A stretch of 64,000 nt of DNA from Calycina herbarum (GCA_001414485.1 LLEY01000092.1:62001-126000); one strand, 5' to 3'. Positions 35,901 through 48,024 are shown, counted from the stretch's first letter. Notes: generated by a model from the sequence alone, not told the origin. Numbers and translations are program-made.

Positions 35901-38537
35901 GACTACTTGGCTTTGAGATTCTGAAACTCGAAAGCATACATACCCAAAGGGCGAAATCTGTAGTCTTTGAGTGGCCTCCTAACAAGGAAACAATCACTAG
36001 TGAATTGATTTCTTTATCGTCTCTTTTGTTGGTGTACAACTGGAACTGGCCTGCTACTAGTTTTTATTCTGTCGTAAGACTTTGTTAAATGCATCTTGAA
36101 GTCTGGAATAGGTAGAGAAGGCAGATGGCTTTAGTATCGTAATATTACTCTCTCGGGTAAATCTGGAAACCCAAAGTGGGAATTGAACTATGAAGATTTG
36201 GATTCTTGCTTGGAAGTGTGCGCTTCCCTCGCCACTTCATTTCAAGCAGTGAGCTGGTTCCAGTCTAGTTGGTTTCGCTAGCTATATTTAGACTCTCAAT
36301 AGTAGTTAGTACTAGTGTAGTGGTTAAAGTTTATTTCTGGATTTGATTGATTAAGTCTTCGGATAAAGTTCTTCGAACTGCATGTTTTTATGTCATACCC
36401 ACATTTTGATATAGATTTGGTTGATTTGTTGTGCCTATCATTGTTTTCATTGGAGGGAAGTGATGGCGGAGCTATTTAAAGAATATCTCCATAGTGTTCA
36501 TCGTCTTTTATTTATACTTTCCAGAAGTCATGTCTCTCAAGAGGGGTTTTTTGGCATGATCACACCTACCGTCGATCCATTTTCTACTGTCAAAATTGTC
36601 TTCTTAGTTATACTTTAACAAAGCAGGAGTATTTCAATAGTTACGTTGACTCTTACAACCTCAAATAATTTACCTAGCATTTAGATAAGCATGTCTAGAC
36701 ATTATATTCTCCTACTCCCGCATTTTCCAGGTCTTCTCACTCTGCCACACGATGACTTGCAACCGGTGCTCCCAAGTTAAGATGGGAATCGTTTTATACA
36801 GAACATATTTGCCATGTCCTAGTAGCCTAGTGAAGAATTAAAATGCATCTCAAAGGTATTTTTATTATCGCTCTTGTTGTTATTCACAACTTTCGTCAAC
36901 CTATATACAACTCACGTTTTGACGTAAAACTTATGAGTTTAGAAACCCCTTTTGGTTATCAGAGACTGATGACAAAAAACATGAGATGACAAGTTAGATC
37001 ACAACTCCATAAGACGATAAGGAACTTGGGAAGAAGTCAAGACCGCAGCAAACAGTGAGCGATTAATTTTCTACCACTGAAATCACCTAGTACTAAGGTT
37101 TTGTCATTCCCTGTGAATTTACTTCATTTGAGAATAAATGGGTAAACATACTTCGCAATGGATTTCTTGGTAGCTTGAATTGGAAGTATGTACTAGTTGA
37201 AACCAAGGAAGTGGCTTTGATCATTGCCCGGTACTTCTTAACTAAAGATTGCACAAGACAATTTGAAATAATCAAAATTATCCTCTGAGAAGGGCTGGGA
37301 GAAGCGATAAAATATATCTGAGAGAATTGAACAAAGACGGAAATTCTTGCACAATGAAAAGTACCAGAAGACTTCAAGCCCCTAAAGTTCCAACAGAAGT
37401 TTGCAAACGAATGACAAAAGCTCCAACAATACTTTGATGAGATCCTCAAGTTCATTTTCAAAATTTCCAAGAAAACTCGGAAGAATTTGGTACCAAGATC
37501 CGGCTTGGGAAATAATGGTGGGTTGCACAGCATATGTGTTCTACTTCGGTCCACAACATGCGTTGCCAACACCACGGGGAAGTTACTCCAGCATCCAGTC
37601 GCACGACCCTAAGCCTCCACACAACGGCCTGGCAAGTAAAGTACAAACGCTGTGACGAAGTGAAAGATGATAAAAGGGAATGAAATGATCATGTGATGTA
37701 ATGAGTGAATAAAACCAAGTCGAATGTCTCATACAAGAACAAAATTCCATCAATGAGCACTTGTTAGTAAGCCGGCACAAAAATATGGAGGGGGTCAGAC
37801 AGTGCAAGTATGACGCATCCTGCGGTGAGACATTGACGCAGAATGTTGCCTCGCTTCCAAGTAAAGGGGGGTGGTCCAAGTCATCCGTACCGTTGAAGCT
37901 CAGCTCAGCTCACGGCTAGCTGCAAACCATGTACAACACCATAGACCAAAAAAACACCAGTCGTTGGACTCAACCCATGGACTGTTGTTACATGATAGAA
38001 AGTGGATTGAAGCAAGGAAAAAAAAGTCTGGGGATGTGTATGGAGAGCGTTTTGGAAAAGTCTGGTCCTCGATCGTGGTCCGACTAAACTGATCCGTCCC
38101 GGGGTTGTCAGATCGTCTCGTCCAACTGTTCGGCCGGCATGTCTTACAACCATGCAAAGCAACGCTGGTGCTCGTGCTCAGAAGCCGAGTGTGAAGATAC
38201 GGAGTAATGAAGCGATTTTTGAGGGGTAAAGCTTTTCCCATAGAAAGGGGGGAGCTTGAGACATGGTCTCTCCACCGCCTCAATAACAACTTCGATCAAA
38301 TACTTTTTTTTCTCTTCGTGCGCGCATGCACAAAGCATGAAGAGCATGCTCCCCAGAGACGAGACCCATTCCCCGGCGTCTTGGGTAAATCCACATCGGT
38401 TGAAAGGTCCTGCATGGGTCCATTTCGGCTCGCAGGTGCCAGGTAGAGTGGGTTTTCAGGGGTCAGGGTATGCTGGAGAGGAAAAAATAGACGTCGCAAA
38501 ACTTGAACTTGCGACTTAAATTTGTTTTTTTTTGCCG
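32993..38537. other. 5.5 kb AT-rich gene desert with degenerate repeats
   Basis: After a T-rich SREBP 3' flank (to about 33360) the DNA is AT-rich with many short frames and no codon-like stretch. Diverged copies of a GTCGA...TTCT..CTGTCGAAT box recur (listed separately). Between 37.6 and 38.5 kb composition is less AT-rich but still shows no supported gene. A short hairpin GTCGCAA/TTGCGAC is near 38495. Confidence 0.45.
33721..36597. repeat. diverged interspersed repeat, about four copies
   Basis: The core GTCGA(N)5-6TTCTNCTGTCGAAT-like box is seen at 33721-33747, 34438-34464, 34959-34986 and, more weakly, 36569-36597. Copies 1 and 2 also share an upstream CGCCTTT...GTTTGARATGAAWATT stretch. 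Copies 2 and 3 share downstream stretches, for example TATTATA...CTAGTAT and, about 220 bases on, GCT.GCCAATGATATAG-like text. Spacing is about 717 and 521 bases. Identity is low, so unit borders are unclear. Confidence 0.4.
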
Positions 38538-39293
38538 TCACACGGTGATGTCTGAATGCGCATTTAGCCTTATATTATTCCATTGTTTGGATTTATTGGG
38601 TGATGATGGTAAGCGGATGGGTAATTTCTTGTCGCTTACCTTGCTTTTCGGTGTCGAATCCTGAAAGTGTGGTACTTGATAGAGACGGAGAAGGATGATG
38701 TAGGGGAATACTTCATATGGAAATTGATGCTCGGTCAATGACCTCGCGACGCAGGGCGGGTTACCGATTATGCAGTCCGATAATAAGTTGAAGTCATCAA
38801 AATGTCCCAGTCCAAAGAAATATGCGGGGATGAGGCCTATTTCTGCCTGTACATCAAGGGCGGTGAAGAAGAAAATAAATGGATGGCTGACATTGGTTGC
38901 ATTTTGCTGCATGTACCATGCAATGCGGGTGTTGCTGACAACCACCTCGATTTGTTCTTCAGGAGGCGGAGCTTTAGATTGCGAGAAAGTTGCAAGTCCC
39001 ATGGTTTTCTTTCGCATCTTGAGGAAATCAAGGACTTCTTGGAAGACGTCAGATTGAAGATCTTTCTTTTGGTTGTTTCTCTTGGGTCTGATCCCGTTAT
39101 GTGCATCGGTTGTGGCAAAAGTACCTCGAGTCAGAAGAAAAGGAAGAAGTGAAGCTGAAAGGAAACAAATCCTAATATAGTTCGAGTACAACCTTTCGTA
39201 ATCGGTCGCAGCGCTTGGATTTTCCCGCATGAAAGCCGTGTACACATGAATCATGGCCAACGAACGATCATCTTTGACAATTGTGCCCAACAC
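38538..39293 (-). CDS. hypothetical protein, 251 aa, doubtful
   Basis: An uninterrupted frame starts at an ATG 87 bases downstream of a minus-strand TATATAAA-like box (about 39378). The protein has a hydrophobic stretch at about 42-58 and a second in the middle (HPFIFFFTALDVQAEIGLIPAYF), with a Lys/Ser/Pro-rich C-terminus. I recognise no family. A GTAAGC donor near the 3' end (about 38640) and a possible 38-base intron near codon 36 mean the true exon structure may differ. It could be chance, since it lies at the edge of the gene desert. Confidence 0.35.
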   Translation of the reverse strand: MLGTIVKDDRSLAMIHVYTAFMRENPSAATDYERLYSNYIRICFLSASLLPFLLTRGTFATTDAHNGIRPKRNNQKKDLQSDVFQEVLDFLKMRKKTMGLATFSQSKAPPPEEQIEVVVSNTRIAWYMQQNATNVSHPFIFFFTALDVQAEIGLIPAYFFGLGHFDDFNLLSDCIIGNPPCVARSLTEHQFPYEVFPYIILLRLYQVPHFQDSTPKSKVSDKKLPIRLPSSPNKSKQWNNIRLNAHSDITV

Positions 39294-41081
39294 ACCAGGA
39301 GGATGCAGACTGATATTGAGGCTTAAAAGAGGACAAGGGTTTCATAGCTCTTAATGGACCGCTTGATCCAAGTAACAATCGTTTATATATTGTAACTATA
39401 TGAGGAAGGAGGATAACTTTTGACCAAGAAAATTGTTGGAGCATATTAGCGGTGAGGCAAGTTTTTTAACAGCTGACGGCTCGAAAAGAAAGCAAAAGGC
39501 TAGGATAAGGGCAAGGGCAAAGTTTTAGGGCTTGCCTGTGAAAGGATCCGAACCAACCGGGCGAGGTGCTGCACAACTTGACCTTGGAAAGTTGCTGCAG
39601 CACAAAGCAACACTAGGCCCGAAGCGAATGGGTGGAGTTGTGGACTTTTCGAGAAAATGTGCACAAGGCTCCACCCCAAGGAAAATTATATGACTTTGGG
39701 ATTCCACTTTCGCATACATTTCGTGGAGAAGAGGTGGTAAACAATATCTTTACTCCACCAATTGCCTGCATCTACCGCCGTTGCCGCATCAACTTGGTTT
39801 GTAGTTGTCCTTTCGCAAACACTTGTTGACCATTTTATGAGAAATGGAAAGTACAACACTACTTATCGGATAAGACGAAACGATCTAAGAAAAGGAGCCA
39901 ATAGATAGAATTTACGCGGTAAAAGACGGTTTGAACTTCTCATTTTCTTGCCGTCGAATTGACTTCGTAATGACAACCCCTGGGTTGGGACTAGGTGGGA
40001 TGGGTCCAATGAGCGGTCTTCCTTTCTTCGGCTTCTTGCAGCCACCTCCTTGCTTGAGCCACTCATTGACTAACGACTCTACGAGTCACGACGAGGAACC
40101 TTGAACACGGTCCGGATCAAAAGAGTAAAAACTTTCTTTTGCAACACTTTGAAGGGAAAAGAGTCAATGGATTTCTCCGTAGATAGCTATCGGTTGGTCC
40201 ACGAAGCTCAATTCTTTCTCGACTCGCTCAAGCTGTCTCAAGCACCCCTCCATTTCCAGATAAAGGTCGCCGCCAGGTTCATGACGAATGATGTGGGTGT
40301 TTCAATCAAGTCGTTGCCGTCCCCAAATGGATTGGGCCTCTGGACCTCCCCCCTGTCCCTGTCCCTGACCTCTCTTCTCTCCCCCACCAGAACTGAATTC
40401 AGGAGACCGAGAGCTTCTTTTTTAGTCCGAGGCTTCTATTCTTTTTAGAGTTCAAACTTGAACAAATTCAAAATAGCCATCTTTCTTTCCCTTCTCCTTC
40501 TGCGCGACTCGCAATTCTCTTGCGCTTGCCTTCCTTTACCCAACCTGCAGAAGCTCAAACCAGCCGCCGTTAAAACTCTCAACCCCCTAACTTAAGACCA
40601 CCTCCAACCTCCAACCTCCAAAGACTCACCCGTTCCGTCACCATTCAATAATTTCAGCCATTCCAACAACTCTCATCACCGAATTCGAATTACCGGCGTT
40701 TCCGCATCACCAACTGATCTCTGTGTCCCAAAATAGCGGTGTTGTTACTCGTCTCTTGCTACCCCCTTACCGCCAACAGCTGTCGTTCTTCTCTCGGGAG
40801 TGGATTCCACGATTTCTGTGGCACTGACCCGCCTTCCCACCACGCCGACTCACATTCCGAAGCGCTCCCTGCCAATCGTAAGCCGCAGAAATCAGTTAGC
40901 TACGTGCAGCAGGAACAACAACCGGGCCCCCTTCCTTCTCACTCCCTGACCTGTCGCAAACCACCCTTTACTGTACCCATTTCTTCTCCCTGGGGCAACA
41001 AACGGGATTCTCACTTTCTTCTGTCGCAAACATCTCAACAACAACAACATTTCGACATCTTCCTCCTCCTACCCCTCCAAC
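39294..41081. other. intergenic region and GDS1-like promoter/leader
   Basis: The last 600 bases before 41082 are rich in C and T with CAACAACAACA runs, typical of a long fungal 5' leader. Open frames at 40101-40448 and 40739-41116 are in pyrimidine-rich sequence and encode low-complexity Ser/Pro/Leu text, so I treat them as untranslated. Nothing else is seen. Confidence 0.45.
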
Positions 41082-42312
41082 ATGTCTTGCGAAACGAAAC
41101 CCGTTATGCCCTATAATACTCGACGGAAATCTTTGTCGTTGCCTTCACTCGGCATTCATCTCCCCGTTACGCATGCTGCTAGAGCGGCCGCACGACTTTC
41201 ACCGCCTACTACCGGCCCAAATTCTGAGAATCCTCCGTCCAAAAAAATAAAGCGGTCGCATGAGGACTCGCCGTCCATGTCACCTCCCCCAAAACGAACT
41301 TCAATTAAATACGAAAACACTCCACCACCATCGCCAGAAGCCGAGTCGCATGAGTTGGACGAAGAGAAAAAGCCGAGAGAGATTAGTTTGGAGGGAATAA
41401 ACGATGAGATTGTGGAAGGAGTTATCGTGCTGTTACAGAAAACTGGGAATAGACCGCACTTAGTGAAGGAATTAGCTGCGATACTTTCACAAAAGGTGAA
41501 GATAGTAGAACAGTGAGTTTTGTTCGTCTCTTTTCCTCTAACACGAAACTGACGGAATGCGCAGATCTGCGAATCCATCAGCAATTATTTCCTCGCGACT
41601 TTCGTCGTACTTGAAGCGATCATGGACGGCGTCAGCACCTTGTCCTGTGGCAAAAGAACTAGAAACAGTTCATCCACGAAGAACATATTTTTATTTGACG
41701 ACCTATCCTCACCAGCCGATTCCCGATCCATCCAATGTACAATTTCCGCAGAGATCTATCATCACACCCTCCCTATCGAGCGCTGCCTCCAGAACCGACG
41801 AAAATGACGCGGAACGAAGAAGGGAACTATCGCCATCACCAGAAGTAGACCTTTCATCGACTGAGTTTGATGATGACGATATGATTTCGCCACCTACACC
41901 TACTGGTTCTTTCTCCGGTCGACTAGACCCAGCTATCCAAAATAATAGAGCCTCGTCGCCACCACTTGAGAAAGATGAGAAGGAATTCACCCAGACCGCC
42001 CGAGGAATGCAGAAAAGAAAACTCAGTGGGGACATAGATATGAGTGGGGTGCCATCAGATATGGCGGGCCACCCGATGAGAAGCCCAGAAAACGACGCAT
42101 TATTTGGAATGGGAAGAAGTCTCCATGGTTCGCACACGGCTGAATTCAGCAGTCCTGCGATGAAACCACATTTGGCAATCAACGTCCTAAAGCGAGGCTT
42201 TGAGGAGTCGACTGATCTATGGGCCCGCGTTGAAGGCGCCATGGAGTGGGACATGCGAAGTCCTGAACACATTGAGTTGGAAGAATTGGATGGAATGCTT
42301 GACGATTTTTGA
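41082..42312 (+). CDS. GDS1-type winged-helix protein
   Basis: Exons 41082-41512 and 41565-42312 encode 392 residues. A basic, Ser/Pro-rich N-terminus (MPYNTRRKSLSLPSLG) leads to the conserved domain at about 105-200. There, IVEGVIVLLQKTGNRPHLVKEL and, after the intron, SANPSAIISSRLSSYLKRSW form a helix-turn-helix followed by RRTYFYLTTYPHQPIP. This is the GDS1 winged-helix signature. The C-terminal half is acidic and Ser/Pro-rich with no fold visible. Yeast Gds1 is a nuclear protein linked to mitochondrial function and nutrient signalling; the exact role in filamentous fungi is unclear. A long CT-rich leader precedes it. Confidence 0.85.
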
Positions 42313-43183
42313 GTCGGCACTACTGCGATGTTATGCGTACTCTCATCTCAACTTTGATCTTTGCTGAATCGCTTCTCAATTTTTGCAGCCACCCGACCAC
42401 AAGATAGAAGAAAGCTCATCGAAAATTCGCCACTTCTTTCCTGTGCAATCTGTTCTGTTTTGTCTACCATGATGATTATCGCGGTAATTTTTGTACGATA
42501 TAGAGGGAAAGATAAAACGGAAAGGCAGGAAGACCAAAAGTTATTAGGCGGATTGGCATGAGTAGATGAGACGGGTGGGTTATGTTTTTGCGCAATGCCA
42601 ACACGGTTGTTGGCTTGCTGGCGTTTTTTGGGGAGACGGCGAGCGATTTTATGTCATGTATATATATGGATATAGGGTGTGTGTCGCGTTGCGTTGCTTT
42701 AGCATTGCCTTTACGCGTTTTGATTTGAGCGCTTTGAGCGTTGGTTGACTGAAAGAGGGGGGTTTAGAAAAGCAAAGAGCGCGAGAAATAAATTTCACAA
42801 TCTCCACCTAATTGGGCTCACTTGAGCTATCTGACCCCTTGATCCTCGAATTGTAATTGATCGCAAGACATGAGTTACGTAAAGGAATAATGATTGATTT
42901 GCGCGATGTACCGTATAGGTCGTTTTGACCGCGTGTTGTAGAGGGGCACAGGAGGGGGGACGAAGCCTTAGCTCTTAAATTTCGCAGCCTTGTGCCAACT
43001 CTCTCAGCCTTGCACTGGCGCACCCTGCAAGGTTCAACTGCCCACTTCCTCTTCCTTCACTAAGACACACATCTATCAAACAACACAAATGACCTTAATA
43101 TTATTGGATTGCCACTAAGCATCCCCTTTTCACGACAACTACTACTAAGAGCAAGCAAAGAGCCTCCTCCGACGTGCAACATT
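42313..43183. other. intergenic region between two plus-strand genes
   Basis: It holds the GDS1-like 3' flank and the promoter of the methyltransferase gene. The frame at 42361-42561 contains one hydrophobic stretch but lies directly behind the stop codon and looks untranslated. Confidence 0.45.
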
Positions 43184-44470
43184 ATGAGGCCACTGCGCCT
43201 CAGATTGGTCTGCAATGGACTCGAGCCGACGAGAACCTGGTACCTGCGAAGAAGCCTCCTTAACCATGGCACATTCTCAAGATCAATAAGCGGAACCAAG
43301 GCCTCAAACCCCGCGAAACCCAGTCCGAAGGTAATCAAGAAACCTCCTCCGCCAATATACAGGTACCCCGAATTCAATTCTCAAAAATCCATCCCGAGGC
43401 TCTGCTAACCTTCCATCCGCAGACCAGTTATAAAGAAAGCACCACGCGATCCCCCCGAAGCATCGAAACCTAAAGGTGTACATTGGATAAACCGCTGGGG
43501 TCCTATTGGATTTAGTCTTGTCACTATATTCGCGATTGGGATTTGGGCCGGTGGAGTACTTGTAGAGCTAGAGAAGAACAAACCTTCGTCCTCGGATCCG
43601 GCGGAGCAAGAAGCTGTTTCGGGGAGGTATAACGAGATCGCGGATAAATTCGACGAGGATATTGAGTGGGATGAGAAACTCCTAGGTCTAAAATCTTTAA
43701 GAAGGAAGTTGGCGAAGAAAGCGAGGGGCGATGTTTTGGAAGTTAGTATTGGGACGGGACGGAATCTTGAATTCTACGATTTTGAATTTGGGAAGAAGAA
43801 GAATTTGTTTTTGCCGTCGGATAATGCTATTTCTTTGGGATACGCCTTTTTGAGGAGACATGTTATGAAAGCACTGGAGATTGAGGAGAAGGAGGTGGTT
43901 GAAGTGCCGGTGGTTACTAGTTTCACGGCTGTGGATAAGAGTGGTGAGATGCTTGAAATCGCGCATCAGAAGTTTTGCAAGTTGTTCCCCGGAGCGATTG
44001 GGGTGAGGTGGGTTATCGGCGATGCGCAAGAACCAGGCAAAATACCTCCTCCCCCCAAAAATTCGAACGAGTGGAGTGGGAATAAGGAGGGAGGGAAGTA
44101 TGATACTATCTTGCAAACTATGGGACTATGCTCTGTTGAAGATCCTGTGGCTCTACTCAAGAGATTTGGGGAACTCGTTAAAGAGGAGGAAGGAAGGATT
44201 CTTTTGCTGGAACATGGGAGGGGGAGGTGGGGGTGGCTCAACTCTATTTTGGATAGGTTGGCCGAGGGACATGCGAGGGCTTATGGGTGTTGGTGGAATA
44301 GGGATTTAGAGAAGATTGTTGGGGAGAGTGGGTTGGAGGTTGTGGAGTTTGTTACTAGTTGGAAGGATGGGGGGACTGTGGCGTGGATTGAATTGAAGAA
44401 ACCGAAAGCTGAGGAGGTAAAGATTGTTGAAGCTGTCAAGGCACCTGAACTGAAAAAGGGCTGGTGGTAA
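43184..44470 (+). CDS. oms1: mitochondrial inner-membrane methyltransferase, Oms1-like
   Basis: Exons 43184-43362 and 43423-44470 give 408 residues. The N-terminus is basic and Ser/Arg-rich without acids (MRPLRLRLVCNGLEPTRTWY), typical of a mitochondrial presequence. A TM helix follows at about 83-106 (GFSLVTIFAIGIWAGGVLV), then RYNEIADKFDEDIEWDE and the SAM-binding motif VLEVSIGTGRNL at about 161-172. Further class I methyltransferase strands follow, including FTAVDKSGEMLEIA and the YDTILQTMGLCSVEDP stretch. Oms1 is a membrane-anchored methyltransferase-like protein whose overexpression suppresses the respiratory defect of yeast oxa1 mutants; its substrate is debated. The start is the first ATG in frame, and the intron lies just before the TM helix. 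Confidence 0.88.
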
Positions 44471-45535
44471 ACGCATACTCGAAAGCTTCTCACTTCATCG
44501 ACTTTACATCCGATTCGCGACTATCAACTCCACGAGATACGCCATGGCCTCGATCTCACAACCTACCACACACGACATGGAACCATCATTGTATACTAAT
44601 GTATTATTCTGTACATATTCTCCAAAGCACATAGCGTACTTCCAACACTGCCTCGCAGAATTGGCCGATGCATATGCCATCAACTCAGCTCTATATCGAA
44701 ATCCTTTAATTGATATCGACGCATCTCCAATCATCCGGGGTCCTTCATATTGCATGGGGTATAGATTCTGGAATGATATAGGTCAGGGGGAACTCCGGTG
44801 GAGTGTCTCGGCAGTAGGTGGGCGACTTGCGCATCGCAACGAGATTTGCACTCAACTGAGAGCTCGCTTGCTATGAGGTTTACAACGTGAGATTAGAACC
44901 ATGAGATGGCAGTCGATACATAAGGGGATCCGACTACCGTCACTTTGTTCCCGATGCGGTAAGAGCGAGTTGTGTATTCGATGTGTGGCCAACAATGTTC
45001 CAAAGCTCTGAATTCCACCCAGGACCTAAATTTAAGTCCAGAGCAGTTTTAGGTGTCGAATTGTCTTATAGACGATAACACACTCGCTTTTACCGATTCG
45101 AAGACGCAATGATGGTTGATTCCCTAAAGCCCGACGATCAATTCGCTCGAACAGGCATAGCCTTGACCGTGCCCAAGTTTCTTTATGTCGGTCGATTGTT
45201 CTTATTGTCTCTCTCTTATTGTCAACGATACTTATTTCTCCATTTCTTTCATCGGCTTTGTTGGGTCAATATATTTTTGGTCGTTCTCTTTATCGGCTTT
45301 CTTTTTTCTCTTGTCTTCTGTTGCACAATCTATTCTTAATTGTTTCCTAGAGCATTTGCGTTTTTGTCTTTCCCGAGGTGGAGAGTAAACAATTGTATTT
45401 GGTGTATATATGGCATCGAACACGGAGAGGGATTCTTCTTTTGTCGATATACATAAATTACACACGCTCTATCGCTCGAAATTATCGCTTATTTTACGAA
45501 CGAATTAAATCAATCACAACCTACAACTATACAAG
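44471..45535. other. intergenic region
   Basis: Downstream of the methyltransferase is a 110-codon frame (44544-44876) with an opposing 83-codon frame. Neither has a motif, and I do not call either. TATA-like GTATATATGG near 45400 lies about 135 bases before the protease ATG. Confidence 0.4.
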
Positions 45536-46993
45536 ATGAGTTACGACATTATCTGTGGCCGTAACAAATGGTCAATGGGCGAGGAAGAATTCGAAAAATT
45601 CCTCGCTGGAGGTGAGTACCTCGAGGACTCGACCATCAGAGACATCCTGAATGCTCAAAAACCAATTGTCGATTTCCCCGACAGGCAGGCCATGGACAGT
45701 ACCTTCCTGAATACCTTCGAGGATATAGCAATAAATGCCGGTTTTGAAGCTGCTGTAGATTTCGCGAGAAGTTCACTAATGGGGAAGTGCCAGGATCGCC
45801 ATGTGATATGGGCTTTGCCTTACAACGTTCAAGGGGTGCACTGGGTTACCGTCTTCATTGCTCGCGCATGGCGTTTTTGGGGGGTTGTGGACTCGTTTTC
45901 CCAACCCTCTTACCCCTACCTCGGAGAAATTGTTGAAGCTTTGGTAAGTAGTATTCCTGTTCTCGGAGAACCAGATAAGCCATGGGAGTTTGGATATATT
46001 GAGGCTCAACAACAGACTGACGGTTGGAGCTGCGGAATCCACACTGCGGAAAATATCTTGTACTTCTTGAATGGGGGACAGTTCCCGACTGAGAGAGATA
46101 TAGATATCGTTGAATGCCGTGCTCGTTATCTTGATGCCTTTATAGTTCAGGGTCACCCGCATGCTCTGGCGAATTTGGAGACGATTATAGCAGCGAGGTC
46201 AACTGATGCTGTTCCATCTGATACTGCTCCAACCGATACTCCAACCGATACTACTCCAATTGCTACCGCGCCAGTTGATATCACGCCAACTGATGAGAAT
46301 TCTAGAAAGACCAGGATCAAGCGAAAATTGATGGCCGCAAAATCTAAATTATCTACAATAGCCAAGACCGGATCTCCAAGTTCATCAACACCCACTGGAG
46401 CATCCTGCATACTAGATTCAAGTCCAACTACCGTAGATTTTGCCTGGGCTGCGTTGGACCCAAATCTCTTCAGAGCCATGGGACTTGACTGGACTCCATG
46501 GGAAGAAGTTCCGCAACCACAAGCCTCACAGCCAGCATCGCCGACAACCCAAGACTCGGATGGCACAGAAGGAATGGAATGGACGCCGGCTGAACAAGAA
46601 TCAGAAGGGCAACTAGAAGCCCCAAGGACCGTAGACTTCAACTGGGCTAGCTCGCCACCACAAGCTACTAATGTCCCAGTAGACATCCCTATCGAGATAC
46701 ATCCCTCTCCAACGCCCCAACCACCTACTTGCCAGCCTTTCGAGTGGGTTGAACAACCACAACCACAAACTAACACCCGCTTCATCGAGCCAATTGCTTT
46801 CAATCGAACCCCTCCCCAGTCAGGACTACCACACCTCCAGATTCCACAATCTATCCCATTCAACGATTTTGGGTTTGGAATTAGCCGTGGCAGGTCCACG
46901 CATGAGTTCAAATTTACTGGCTCCAATGTACGCCCCTTTTCGGACTCGCCAAGTCGACGACGGCATCAACCTCCTTATCAGGCACCTTGGTGA
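45536..46993 (+). CDS. C48 (Ulp1/SENP-type) cysteine protease with Trp-motif tail
   Basis: A single 485-residue frame. Residues 1-200 carry the C48 catalytic set in order: His102 in VQGVHWVTVFI, Asp119 in WGVVDSF, Gln159/160 and Cys166 in QQQTDGWSCGIHT, followed by the usual helix AENILYFLNGG. Such proteases remove SUMO or related ubiquitin-like modifiers; here the substrate is unknown. A Thr/Pro/Asp run (about 215-250), a basic patch, and a Pro/Gln-rich tail with recurring Trp boxes (TVDFAWAAL, TVDFNWASS, PFEWVEQPQ) follow. The domain is minimal and lacks the N-terminal targeting region of Ulp1. C48 domains are also common on fungal transposons, but I see no transposase next to it. Its start motif ICGRNKWS recurs in a fragment at 53869. 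Confidence 0.8.
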   Translation: MSYDIICGRNKWSMGEEEFEKFLAGGEYLEDSTIRDILNAQKPIVDFPDRQAMDSTFLNTFEDIAINAGFEAAVDFARSSLMGKCQDRHVIWALPYNVQGVHWVTVFIARAWRFWGVVDSFSQPSYPYLGEIVEALVSSIPVLGEPDKPWEFGYIEAQQQTDGWSCGIHTAENILYFLNGGQFPTERDIDIVECRARYLDAFIVQGHPHALANLETIIAARSTDAVPSDTAPTDTPTDTTPIATAPVDITPTDENSRKTRIKRKLMAAKSKLSTIAKTGSPSSSTPTGASCILDSSPTTVDFAWAALDPNLFRAMGLDWTPWEEVPQPQASQPASPTTQDSDGTEGMEWTPAEQESEGQLEAPRTVDFNWASSPPQATNVPVDIPIEIHPSPTPQPPTCQPFEWVEQPQPQTNTRFIEPIAFNRTPPQSGLPHLQIPQSIPFNDFGFGISRGRSTHEFKFTGSNVRPFSDSPSRRRHQPPYQAPW

Positions 46994-48024
46994 TAAGTAT
47001 TATAGGTTGAATGGTGGGTATTGAGGTGAGTTTAGTTGGGTTATATTTCTTTTGTTTATTTTTAAATTGAATTATTTTCTTCCCTCTGATTTTTGTTTCT
47101 ACGTGCGTGACCTTGCAAATTTACTCGTGATTTAAAAAATATCGATGTCGTGAGTCGGAACCGCTCGACTACGGGGGACACGTTGGGTCGCACCTGGCCT
47201 GTGTTGTATGAGGCCTCGTGGTCGAGTGGAGGTGAGAGGGAAGGAGCGAACTTGAGTTGGGCCCGTCTTCGAGATGATTTAGTTCGGGACACGGTAGGAA
47301 TGACCTCTACCCAGGCCGTGATCCTCGCGCTATGGCTAGAAAGAAATGGGAAGGGGCGACCCATGGTCGCAGACATTTAAAAGATATCTTGACGCTGGTC
47401 ATGGTCGAGACTGTTGTGATCGTAAGGAGGAAGGTACGACCAGAACCTCTGACGATGGCCTTCTCTCTTAAAAATCCGCCAACGGTCCTCACCTCAACTC
47501 TCTTCTACCCGGGCTTGAGCCAGTTTTGGAATTTTGTGGTATTCATTGTGCCAGTCTGCATCGTGAGAAATAATAATATCTGCTGTCATGTTTATCCGCG
47601 TCCTTGGCCATTGTTGACCATACCTCTCTTGGTGGAGAGAATTGGGGTTGAAATCATAGAACATTCTGGAAACTGGCTCGCGAGGCCTTCCAACGGTGCA
47701 TCTCAAGCTGTAGCATAATTGGTTCACGCTAAGAGCGAATAGCCTACGCAGCTAGAAAAGAGGCCCAGACTGGTAGGCAGGAGCAGAGGTTAGGAAGGCA
47801 CAACTCCTCAATTGCGGCATGTTTGAAGTCTGGCTCTCTAAGTTAGGGTCAACACATGAGCGTTTCATTAAAAGAGGAAAACACAGGGACTAGGCTAGGA
47901 GGTAAAATTCATGACGGCAATTTTATAGATTGAACAGACATCGCCATTTCTAGAAGTTCTTCCAGCTGTAAAAAAAAAGGGTTCCCTCTGTCAAGTCCCA
48001 TCCCAGATGCCGCGATCTAATATC
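46994..48024. other. intergenic region
   Basis: It contains the protease 3' flank and moderately GC-rich DNA with several overlapping frames under 130 codons on both strands, none with motifs. Nothing convincing is seen. Confidence 0.4.

Noticed and set aside
40101..41116. Two frames of 115 and 125 codons before the GDS1-like gene
   Set aside because: They lie in the pyrimidine-rich leader and promoter and encode Ser/Pro/Leu low-complexity text.
44544..44876. 110-codon plus-strand frame after the Oms1-like gene
   Set aside because: Begins only 74 bases after the stop, overlaps an opposing frame, no recognisable features.
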